A stretch of 64,000 nucleotides of DNA from Methanobacterium bryantii (GTDB lineage: Archaea; Methanobacteriota; Methanobacteria; Methanobacteriales; Methanobacteriaceae). The position numbers were made by a program, and so were the translations under genes. Shown here in pieces: positions 26,496 to 34,785 of this stretch. A model generated the notes under the pieces. That model was given only the letters and a program-made list of their open reading frames with translations. It was not told the DNA's origin and did no database searches. Position 1 is the first letter of the stretch, and each line of letters starts with the position of its first letter. The stretch is from contig NZ_LMVM01000040.1 of the NCBI RefSeq assembly GCF_002287175.1, positions 124,001-188,000 of the forward strand, read 5' to 3'.

Positions 26496-26968
26496 ATGCG
26501 TCCTCCCTGTAAAGTTGATTAAATAATTATCATTATGGTGAATAACTAAATTATTGCTAATTCAGGTTTACATTTGTTTTAAACATGCAAAAACTATGGA
26601 TTTTTGCTGTTAAATAATCGGAAGATTATTTAAACATGATTAAATGAATTTAAGGAATATATATTTTATAAGTCTAGTTCGTTATTCACTATAAGTAATT
26701 TGGCATGTACTTTATATATTTTGGATAAAGGTTATTAAAGGCTTTATGCCCAAATTGAAATTGAATACAATAATATTGTCTTATATTGTACAATGTGTAC
26801 TTTTAAAACTTTGGTAATGATAGGTTATTAACGGATTTATATCATACAAAATATAGGATAATTTAATACCAATCTACTTTATGCAAAATGTATTTTTAGA
26901 CTTTAATAAATAAGATAGTAGATATTTATGTAAATTAATCTAAAATTTAAACATTAAATGGTGGTCCC
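26496..26968 (+). other. divergent AT-rich intergenic region
   Basis: No ORF or RNA gene is recognised in about 470 bp between hisG (leftward) and the first deaminase gene. The last 45 bases before that deaminase are repeated almost unchanged before the second copy (28375-28421), so this edge is part of the duplicated unit. Confidence 0.4.
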
Positions 26969-28243
26969 ATGGAAACAAAAAGTATTTTGATAGATAACGT
27001 TACTATACTGGGCGGTGAGATTAAAAAAGGCTCAGTAATTGTAGAAAATGATAAAATAGTAGAAATAACTGAAAAATCAGGATCACACAGCGCTGATGAG
27101 GTAATAAAGGGTGAAAAAAAAGTTCTAATGCCAGGACTTGTAAATACACACACTCATCTTTCAATGACACTTATGAGAGGACTTGCAAATGACTTACCAC
27201 TTGATACCTGGCTAAATGATCATATATGGCCTGTAGAAGCCGAATTAAACAGAGAAGATTGTTATGCTGGGGCTTTACTGGCATGTATTGAAATGATAAA
27301 GTCTGGAACCACCACATTCAATGATATGTACTTTTTTATGGATGATGTTGCCAAAGCAGTTGATAAATCTGGCTTAAGAGGAATGCTTTCATATGGAATG
27401 ATTGATTTTGGAGACGAAGAGAAGAGAAAGGCTGAATTTAAAGAAACCATGAGGATAATAGAAAAATGCCATGATACTGCAGATGGTAGAATAAAAGTTG
27501 TATTTGGGCCACATGCTCCACATACATGCTCCACTGAGCTTTTAAAAGAAGTAAGGGAAAGGGCAAGTAAATTGGGGCTTAAAATACATATTCATGTTAA
27601 TGAAACTGAATTTGAGGCGGATCAAGTAAAAGAGTCTTATGGTGTAAGGTCGTTTGAATATCTTGATGAAATAGGTTTTCTGGCCGATGATGTTATAGCA
27701 GCACATGCTGTATGGCTTTCAGATAAAGAAATAAAAATAATTAAAGAAAATAATGTGAAATTATCCCACAACCCTACAAGTAACATGAAATTGGCATCAG
27801 GAGTATCACCTGTTTCAAAATTAATTGGCACTGGAGTAAATGTATCTTTGGGAACTGACGGTGCAGCCTCAAATAACAATTTAGACTTATTTGAAGAGAT
27901 GAAGCTGGTAGCACTGCTTCAAAAAGTGCACACTGGCGATTCTACAGTTCTTCCAGCTGAAAAAGTGTTTAATATGGCCACAATTGATGCTGCTGCTGCT
28001 TTAGGTCTTGAAAATGAAATTGGAAGTATTGAAGTTGGGAAAAAGGCTGATCTCGTACTTGTGGATATGAAAACTCCTAGTTTAACTCCATTTAGGCATC
28101 CAGTATCTCATGTTGTGTATGCTGCAAATGGCGGTGATGTTGACACTGTAATTTGTAATGGGGAGATCTTGATGAGAAACAAAGTATTAGAGGTGCTTGA
28201 TGAGACTGAGGTAGTTCGGCTCGCTGAAAATGCTGTAGAATAA
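26969..28243 (+). CDS. dadD: 5'-deoxyadenosine deaminase (MTA/SAH deaminase family), copy 1
   Basis: This 424-residue amidohydrolase probably deaminates 5'-deoxyadenosine, methylthioadenosine and S-adenosylhomocysteine, recycling products of radical-SAM and methyltransferase reactions that are abundant in methanogens. Metal ligands are the HTH pair (His61, His63 in VNTHTHLSM), a central His near residue 238, and Asp in GTDGAASNNN; the Glu of HVNETEFE near residue 210 is the usual catalytic/substrate residue. Copy 2 reads HVAETEFE here, the common family form, so the Asn is a substitution next to the active site. GGTGG precedes the ATG. The gene was duplicated in tandem with its leader. Confidence 0.9.
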   Translation: METKSILIDNVTILGGEIKKGSVIVENDKIVEITEKSGSHSADEVIKGEKKVLMPGLVNTHTHLSMTLMRGLANDLPLDTWLNDHIWPVEAELNREDCYAGALLACIEMIKSGTTTFNDMYFFMDDVAKAVDKSGLRGMLSYGMIDFGDEEKRKAEFKETMRIIEKCHDTADGRIKVVFGPHAPHTCSTELLKEVRERASKLGLKIHIHVNETEFEADQVKESYGVRSFEYLDEIGFLADDVIAAHAVWLSDKEIKIIKENNVKLSHNPTSNMKLASGVSPVSKLIGTGVNVSLGTDGAASNNNLDLFEEMKLVALLQKVHTGDSTVLPAEKVFNMATIDAAAALGLENEIGSIEVGKKADLVLVDMKTPSLTPFRHPVSHVVYAANGGDVDTVICNGEILMRNKVLEVLDETEVVRLAENAVE

Positions 28244-28421
28244 AACCGTGACTATAAATGCACTTTTGAACTATGGAAGTACTTTTTTTTATTAAATGTT
28301 TTATAATTTGAAGTTATTATGTCATAAGTACAGTTTATCCAGAGTATATATTGGACTTCAATAATAAATAATAACTATTTATGTAAATTAATCTAAAATT
28401 TAAATATTAACCGGTGGTTCC

Positions 28422-29714
28422 ATGGAAACAAAAAGTATTTTAATAGATAACGTTACTATACTGGGCGATGAGATTAAAAAAGGTTCAGTAATTGTAGAAA
28501 ACGATAAAATTGTAGAAATAACAGAAAAAACAGGCTCACACAGTGCTGATGAGATAATAAACGGCGAAAAAAAAGTTCTAATGCCTGGACTTGTAAATAC
28601 ACATACTCATCTATCAATGACACTTATGAGAGGTCTTGCAGATGACTTACCTCTTGATACATGGTTAAATGATCATATTTGGCCAGTGGAGGCTAATTTA
28701 ACAGGCGATTACTGTTATGCAGGTGCTTTACTGGCATGTATTGAAATGATAAAGTCTGGAACCACCGCATTCAATGATATGTACTTTTTTATGGATGATG
28801 TGGCGAAAGCAGTTGATAACTCTGGTTTAAGGGGCATGCTATCCCACGGGATGATAGACCTTGGGGACGAAGAGAAGAGAAAGGCCGAATTTAGGGAAAC
28901 CATGAGGATAATAGAAAAATGCCATGATACTGCAGACGGGAGAATAAAAGTCGCATTTGGGCCACATGCACCTTACACATGTTCAACAGAACTTTTAAAA
29001 GAAGTAAGAGAAAAAGCAAGTAAATTAGGGCTCAAAATCCACATTCATGTGGCTGAGACTGAATTTGAAGTTGGACAGGTAAAGGAGTCCTACGGTGCAA
29101 GACCTTTTGAATACCTTGATGAAATAGGTTTTTTAGCAGATGATGTAATAGCAGCGCATGCTGTATGGCTTTCAGATAAAGAAATAAAAATAATTAAAGA
29201 AAATAATGTGAAATTATCCCACAACCCTACAAGTAACATGAAGCTGGCGTCAGGAATATCTCCAGTTTCTAAATTAATTGAAAGCGGTGTAAATGTATCA
29301 TTGGGAACTGACGGTGCAGCCTCAAATAACAATTTAGACTTGTTCGAAGAGATGAAATTGGCAGCACTACTTCAAAAAGTCAACACGGGGGATTCTACAG
29401 TGCTTCCAGCTGAAAAAGTGCTTGAAATGGCCACAATTGATGCTGCTGCTGCTTTAGGTCTTGAAAACGAAATTGGCAGCATTGAAGTTGGGAAAAAGGC
29501 TGATCTCGTACTTGTGGATATGAAAACTCCTAGTTTAACTCCATTTAGGCATCCAGTATCTCATGTTGTGTATGCTGCAAACGGCGGCGATGTTGACACT
29601 GTAATCTGTAATGGGGAAATTTTGATGAGAAATAAAGTGTTAGAAGTGCTTGATGAGGCTGAAGTGATTCAGCTTGCTGAAGGTGCTGCAGAGGAACTTT
29701 TATCAAAAAGCTGA
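28422..29714 (+). CDS. dadD: 5'-deoxyadenosine deaminase, copy 2
   Basis: The 430-residue paralog of the preceding gene has the same amidohydrolase landmarks (HTH pair, HVAETEFE, HNPTSNMKLASG, GTDGAASNNN). Most residues are identical by eye, and long stretches of DNA are identical too, so the duplication is recent or under gene conversion. It keeps the canonical HVAE sequence and has a slightly longer C-terminus (EELLSKS). The upstream 45 bases are also duplicated, giving each copy its own promoter and GGTGG site. A broken HAD phosphatase gene begins directly after its stop. Confidence 0.9.
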   Translation: METKSILIDNVTILGDEIKKGSVIVENDKIVEITEKTGSHSADEIINGEKKVLMPGLVNTHTHLSMTLMRGLADDLPLDTWLNDHIWPVEANLTGDYCYAGALLACIEMIKSGTTAFNDMYFFMDDVAKAVDNSGLRGMLSHGMIDLGDEEKRKAEFRETMRIIEKCHDTADGRIKVAFGPHAPYTCSTELLKEVREKASKLGLKIHIHVAETEFEVGQVKESYGARPFEYLDEIGFLADDVIAAHAVWLSDKEIKIIKENNVKLSHNPTSNMKLASGISPVSKLIESGVNVSLGTDGAASNNNLDLFEEMKLAALLQKVNTGDSTVLPAEKVLEMATIDAAAALGLENEIGSIEVGKKADLVLVDMKTPSLTPFRHPVSHVVYAANGGDVDTVICNGEILMRNKVLEVLDEAEVIQLAEGAAEELLSKS

Positions 29715-30399
29715 TTTCCATAAATAAGCTGGTCTTATTTGATATCGACAAAACGTTAATAGATAGGTCAATATGCCACCATGTGGCATTCTCCTATGCT
29801 TTTAGAAAGGTTTATGGTGTTAATGTAGATATCAGCATCATTAATTATGCTGAAATGACCGATCCGCAGATCGCAGTTGAAGTTCTTAAGTGTGTTGGGC
29901 TTGATGGGAATTTAATTAAGGCTAAGCTAGATGAATGCAATGGAAGCAGTTGTTGATTATTTTAAAGAAAATGTAGAAAGAGAAGATATTCCTGCTTTAG
30001 ATGGGTCAAAAGAACTTTTGGAGTATTAGAAAATAAAGTACTCATTGGTTTAATTACCGGCAATTTAGAGCAAATTGTCTTAGAAAAAATGAAAAAAGCA
30101 GGTTTAAGTCGTTATTTCAAGGTGGGCTGATTTGGAAGCGACAATATAAATAGGACAGAGCTAGTTAAAACTGCCATTAAGAGGGATAGGGATGATCATG
30201 ATTTCGATGGCAGTGAAATTTTTGTTTTTGGAGATACTCCCGTGATATAAAAGCAGGGTTTGAATCAGGTGCTAAGACTGTAGGGGTTGCAACAGGGAGA
30301 TATTCAAAAGATGAACTTAAAGATTCAGACGCTGATTTTGTTTTTGATAATTTAACGGATAAAAAAGAAATATTGAATGTTATACTTGAAAATTCTTAA
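29715..30399 (+). pseudogene. decayed HAD-superfamily phosphatase
   Basis: Pieces of one phosphoglycolate-phosphatase-like protein can be read in order across frames: KLVLFDIDKTLIDRS (the DxDxT nucleophile motif), then after a shift MEAVVDYFKENVE, then VLIGLITGNLEQIVLEKM, an in-frame TGA where a Gly codon is expected, VKTAIKRD and EIFVFGDTP, and after another shift DIKAGFESGAKTVGVATG to the stop at 30397. At least three frameshifts and one nonsense change are needed to restore it, and no normal start codon is seen. All motifs of the family are still recognisable, so inactivation is fairly recent. Sequencing errors could explain one shift but hardly four changes. Confidence 0.9.
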
Positions 30400-30481
30400 T
30401 TTTAGCTTTAAATAGAATTAAACCTATTGTTTTAACTAGATGATCTGGCAAAATAAAAATAATTGGAATTCAAATTATATC

Positions 30482-31966
30482 TTATCTCCTAATTACATTA
30501 TTGATTGTAATGGCTATAAGGAGCAGCACTGGCCATATTTCAAGCCTTCCCATCCAGAAATCTATGATGAAAACTATTTTTACAAGTACTGGCGAATCAG
30601 GAGTCATAATCCCGCTTGAAAGCCCAACGTTACTTAAAGCAGATGCTACTTCAAAAATGACTCTTGATATGTCGGAGTAATATATGAGGGTTATAATCAC
30701 GCTTATTATGTATATTACAAGGTATGTAAACACAAATGCACTTGTTATTCTTAAAACATCGTCTGTAATCTGTAATTCAGTGACATGGTGAACTTTTTTA
30801 GCCATTACAGCTTTACCTGGTAGTATAAATGATTTGACCTGCCATGATATCCCTTTTAAAAGTACACCCAACCTGAGCCATTTAATACCCCCACCAGTAG
30901 ATAGTGAACCAGCACCAATTATCATGATTATGGTGAGGAGAAAAGTACCGAGACCAATCCATTGGCTCAGTATATCTGGATAAAAAGCTGTTTGCAGACC
31001 TGTTGTAGATATGGCAGAAACCATCTGGAACAGGGCAAATCTGAAGTTGAGCAGCAAGCTATTTCCATAAACATGGTTGTTGTACAGTACAAATGTCACA
31101 AGAATTGTTGAGACCACAATAAGTGAAAATGCCACTTTTGTTTCTATATCCCTGAAGTATTCCCTCCAATTTCCTTTTAAAATTGTGTAGAGTAGGGCGT
31201 AGTTTGTGGCTCCAAGTATCATTATAATCATGGCTGCTATTTCTATCCAGATGCTGTTATAGAATAAAAGGCTTGTATTATGCATTCCAAATCCACCTGT
31301 GGATAGGGTGGTAAATGCATGGAAAATAGAATCAAAAACATGCATACCTGCCGCTAAATAGAGAGCTATGGCAATTGCAGTAAATGAAACATACATGTAA
31401 ACTACGACACGGGTTGATTGTTTAATGCTGGGTCTTAAACGTTCTTCTCTACCTTCTGCAAAGTAAAGGCGCATTACATCAGCACCAGTGGATCTAAAAA
31501 TGGCCAAAAGTAGGAATATGATTCCAAGACCTCCAATCCATTGAGTAAAAGCTCTCCAAAAATTAATTGTGTAAGAAATAGCATCTATATTTGAAAACAT
31601 GCTGAAACCAGTTGTTGTAAATCCAGACATGGCTTCAAAATAAGCATTTAAATAAGATAAATCTCCTGAAAAAAAGTAGGGTAACGCACCAAGTGCACAT
31701 GCAATCAACCATATGGCAGTTGAAAAAACCATTGCACTTTTAATGGTCATTTTTATTTCTGTTTTAAATAATTTAACAAAAGTAAAGCCAATAACTGCAC
31801 TTATAGCAGCTGAAGATAAAAAAGGAACTATATATCGGGGCTCATTATAAATAAGAGAAACTAAAATAGGAACTAGCATTGCAGCTCCAAGAAGCATGCA
31901 AACATCTCCTGTGTAATGAAGGATAGTTTTAACTTCTCTCCTACTCAGCCTATGAACCCTTTGCAT
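30482..31966 (-). CDS. trkH: TrkH-type potassium transporter subunit
   Basis: The 494-residue membrane protein has the four repeated M1-P-M2 units of TrkH/KtrB. The selectivity-loop glycines are visible in AMSGFTTTGFSMF, FTTLSTGGFGMHN, ISTTGLQTAFYP and SNVGLSSG. It moves K+ inward in complex with a cytosolic TrkA ring. The trkA gene ends 11 bp upstream on the same strand, so the two form an operon in the order trkA-trkH. A second TrkH lies at 33221-34654. Confidence 0.93.
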   Translation of the reverse strand: MQRVHRLSRREVKTILHYTGDVCMLLGAAMLVPILVSLIYNEPRYIVPFLSSAAISAVIGFTFVKLFKTEIKMTIKSAMVFSTAIWLIACALGALPYFFSGDLSYLNAYFEAMSGFTTTGFSMFSNIDAISYTINFWRAFTQWIGGLGIIFLLLAIFRSTGADVMRLYFAEGREERLRPSIKQSTRVVVYMYVSFTAIAIALYLAAGMHVFDSIFHAFTTLSTGGFGMHNTSLLFYNSIWIEIAAMIIMILGATNYALLYTILKGNWREYFRDIETKVAFSLIVVSTILVTFVLYNNHVYGNSLLLNFRFALFQMVSAISTTGLQTAFYPDILSQWIGLGTFLLTIIMIIGAGSLSTGGGIKWLRLGVLLKGISWQVKSFILPGKAVMAKKVHHVTELQITDDVLRITSAFVFTYLVIYIISVIITLIYYSDISRVIFEVASALSNVGLSSGIMTPDSPVLVKIVFIIDFWMGRLEIWPVLLLIAITINNVIRR

Positions 31967-31977
31967 TTAATCACATT

Positions 31978-32628
31978 CTAGGTCGTGAACATCTGCGTAA
32001 CTTTTTTCACGGCATTTGCCTTAACAAGTACGGAAATAAGGTTATTTTCATTTAAAACCATATTTTCCTTTGGAATAATGATGTTGCCATTATTATGAAC
32101 TGCGGCAATTATATAATCATCTGTGGGACTCACTTCTCTAATTTCTTTACCAATTACCTTTTTATTTTTCACGGTAATGTTTATCATTTCTGCATTTCCC
32201 TTTCCAAGCACGATTAGATCGGCTATATTGGGTCTTGTTATCACTTTCTCAAGGTAACTCGCTGCAGTAAGTTCGGGACTTACAACAAAATTGATACCTA
32301 CTTTTTGAAATGCTTCCTCATGTGATATATCGCTTACCCTTGCTATAATTTTTTCTATATTATAATCCCTTACAAGAATACTTGATAACAAATTAGCGTC
32401 GTCATTCCCTGTAGCTGCAACAAAAACATCTGCATCACCAATATTGGCTTCTTCGAGAATCTTTTTATTGGTACCATTACCACAGATAACCAGTGCATCT
32501 AGTTCCGTCGCAGCATTATTACATAATTCTTCACTTTTTTCGATTATAGTAACATCGTTACCATTTTCAATTAGTTTTGAGGCCAGGTTAAGACCTACTC
32601 TTCCTCCGCCCATTATTACTACATACAT
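31978..32628 (-). CDS. trkA: TrkA potassium channel regulatory subunit
   Basis: The 216-residue cytosolic protein has one RCK domain: the Rossmann NAD(H)-binding motif MGGGRVGLNLASKL at the N-terminus with the acidic residue in VTIIEKS, then a TrkA_C domain from about residue 135 (ADLIVLGKGNAEMINITV). It gates the TrkH pore in response to nucleotides. It is the first gene of the trkA-trkH operon. It may also serve the orphan TrkH2 farther upstream, which has no TrkA of its own in the window. Confidence 0.93.
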   Translation of the reverse strand: MYVVIMGGGRVGLNLASKLIENGNDVTIIEKSEELCNNAATELDALVICGNGTNKKILEEANIGDADVFVAATGNDDANLLSSILVRDYNIEKIIARVSDISHEEAFQKVGINFVVSPELTAASYLEKVITRPNIADLIVLGKGNAEMINITVKNKKVIGKEIREVSPTDDYIIAAVHNNGNIIIPKENMVLNENNLISVLVKANAVKKVTQMFTT

Positions 32629-33005
32629 AAATACACCTTATCAATAATTATAGTTTAAATCGTTTAAATAAATACTTAAAACGGTTATAAGTTTGAAATA
32701 AAATGTTATTCTACATAAATATAGTCAATAAACTTTACTTTAAGTTCATACTGGCTATGCAACGGTTTACTAATTTTTTTTATACCGATTCATGTAATTT
32801 GACCAATGTTATATATAAACTTTATCTTCCGATATCTTCCGACTGGTTAAATTCAAGGTCTTAAACTATTTTTTGCACTAAAGTAGACATTAAATTGGGG
32901 TATATAAGTAAAACCTGCCGAATAAATGGACTAAAGACATATGAATTTGTAATATGTCTTGCTAATTTATTAAGAGTAATACTAAACTATAACATGTACT
33001 TTTAA
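32629..33005 (-). other. AT-rich intergenic region upstream of trkA
   Basis: No ORF, RNA gene or notable repeat was recognised. It must contain the trkA-trkH promoter on the minus strand; TATA-like stretches are frequent, so no single one is favoured. Confidence 0.35.
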
Positions 33006-33110
33006 TTATTTGGATATGGTCCCTGTACGCAGTAGATAACCTATTATAACGACGATTATGAAGATGAGGGTGCAGGCGATTATTATTTGAACTGCTGTTA
33101 TCCTTTCCAT
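33006..33110 (-). CDS. 34-residue single-helix membrane peptide near TrkH2
   Basis: The frame encodes MERITAVQIIIACTLIFIIV followed by VIIGYLLRTGTISK: one strongly hydrophobic helix with a charged N-terminus and a basic C-terminus. It lies about 110 bp downstream of the second TrkH on the same strand. Tiny single-helix subunits are known in other K+ systems (KdpF), which makes an accessory-subunit role plausible. No clear ribosome-binding site is seen at the right distance, so the call rests on the coherent helix and context. Confidence 0.5.
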   Translation of the reverse strand: MERITAVQIIIACTLIFIIVVIIGYLLRTGTISK

Positions 33111-33220
33111 TTTTTGATCTTTGGATTTCCCCTTTATTAATTATTCTATGTTATGTATTATTTACAATGAATACTGTTCCTTTTATATCAATTTTTAGAA
33201 TAGTTTCAACATAAAAAAAA

Positions 33221-34654
33221 TTAAAACCTCTTTAATGCACCTAATGATGCTTTTATTAAAACAAGTACTGGAATTATTTCAATTCTTCCAATCCACATGT
33301 TAAATATCAGGAAAATTTGGGGAATTTGAGGCATTGTTGGGGATGTAATTCCCATTGAAAGCCCAACGTTTCCCTGCGCTGAAATAATTTCATATAATGA
33401 GTTTAAAGCATCGTATCCATACTGTACAAATACAAGCCAGCTTATGAATATGAAAAGAAGATAAATAAATACATAAGAACTTGCTTCTCTAACTTCTACA
33501 TCTGTTACAGGTTTTCCAGATATTTTTTTGGGTATAACAGAACCTGCAGGAGAAAGTACCCTTAAAAGTTCCCAATAATATCCTTTTAAAATTGTAACTA
33601 TCCTTATAAGTTTTACTGCACCTGAAGTTGATCCTGCTGAACCTCCAATTATCATTGCAGCTATGAGTATTATTTTCACGTATTGGGGCCATGCTACCTG
33701 GGCACTTGTGGATGGAATACTGGATCCAGTACACGTAATAGCAGATATTACATGAAAAACAGAATCCATGGTGGTAAGATGTGCATTTATGAATATAAGG
33801 GTAGAGAATATAAATATTATAATAATCATTGCCTGAAACTGGATATCCCGAATCATATCTTTTACTTTGCCTTTTAAAACTCTATAATGGACAAGGAAGC
33901 TTGTAGCACCAATAATCATGATGACCATGGTTATTAAATTAATTAAATTGCTGTGAAATCCTCCAATGTTGTCGTTATAAACTGACATACCGCCGGTTGA
34001 TAAATTGGTCATGGTGGTGTTTATAGCATTGAATATGGACATTCCTGCAAGAACATATAAAACAATACCTAAAATTGTATAAAACAGATAAATCCACCAC
34101 ATAGTTTTCACAGTGCCTGTGATACTCGGTTTAATTTTTTCTTCTCTGGCTTCGGATTTATATAACCTTGAAGCAGATGTTCCTGGACGTATCAAAATTC
34201 CTATAACAACAATAACAACTCCAAGTCCACCGATCCATTGTGCAATGCTTCTTAAAAATAAAACCGATTTAGGAACAGTTTCAACATTTAATATGGTGAG
34301 TCCAGTAGTCGTCCATGCGGACATACTTTCAAAATAAGCGTTTAAAAAGTTAATATGTGTAATATTCATTAAGATAAGGCTTCCGATTAGAGCTGCCCAG
34401 AGCCATGAAAGGGCAGCTATCATCATACCATGCTTAAGCCCCATTCTTCTATTTTTGCCCCTGAGAGATCTTCTGAGAATGTAACCTACTAAAATTGAAA
34501 ATCCTGATGGAATTAAAAAAGAGATATAATTACCTTCATTATAGATTAAAGCAACAAATATCGGTGTTAAAGTTACTACACCAATACCAATCATTATTAA
34601 TCCTAATTGCTCTAATATTACAAATAAATCTTTTTTTCTCAGTTGACCAATCAT
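33221..34654 (-). CDS. trkH: second TrkH-type potassium transporter subunit
   Basis: The 477-residue membrane protein again has four M1-P-M2 repeats, with filter loops around SMSAWTTTGLTIL, MTNLSTGGMSVYN, ITCTGSSIPST and QGNVGLSMGI. It is clearly related to, but well diverged from, the TrkH at 30482-31966. It has no adjacent RCK subunit. It sits between the Na,K-ATPase-like pump gene and the trkA-trkH operon, all on the minus strand, and the third filter loop (CTGSS) departs from the usual TTG pattern, so ion preference may differ. Confidence 0.92.
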   Translation of the reverse strand: MIGQLRKKDLFVILEQLGLIMIGIGVVTLTPIFVALIYNEGNYISFLIPSGFSILVGYILRRSLRGKNRRMGLKHGMMIAALSWLWAALIGSLILMNITHINFLNAYFESMSAWTTTGLTILNVETVPKSVLFLRSIAQWIGGLGVVIVVIGILIRPGTSASRLYKSEAREEKIKPSITGTVKTMWWIYLFYTILGIVLYVLAGMSIFNAINTTMTNLSTGGMSVYNDNIGGFHSNLINLITMVIMIIGATSFLVHYRVLKGKVKDMIRDIQFQAMIIIIFIFSTLIFINAHLTTMDSVFHVISAITCTGSSIPSTSAQVAWPQYVKIILIAAMIIGGSAGSTSGAVKLIRIVTILKGYYWELLRVLSPAGSVIPKKISGKPVTDVEVREASSYVFIYLLFIFISWLVFVQYGYDALNSLYEIISAQGNVGLSMGITSPTMPQIPQIFLIFNMWIGRIEIIPVLVLIKASLGALKRF

Positions 34655-34785
34655 TGATACCGTATATATAATTTTCGGCAGAGCATATAAATTTAATCAT
34701 TATTACAATATTTTGGCTTATTTGAAAATTGCATATAATCAAGAGGGTATGTTAAGTGAGTATGTGTTTTAAAAGAAAATAAAAG

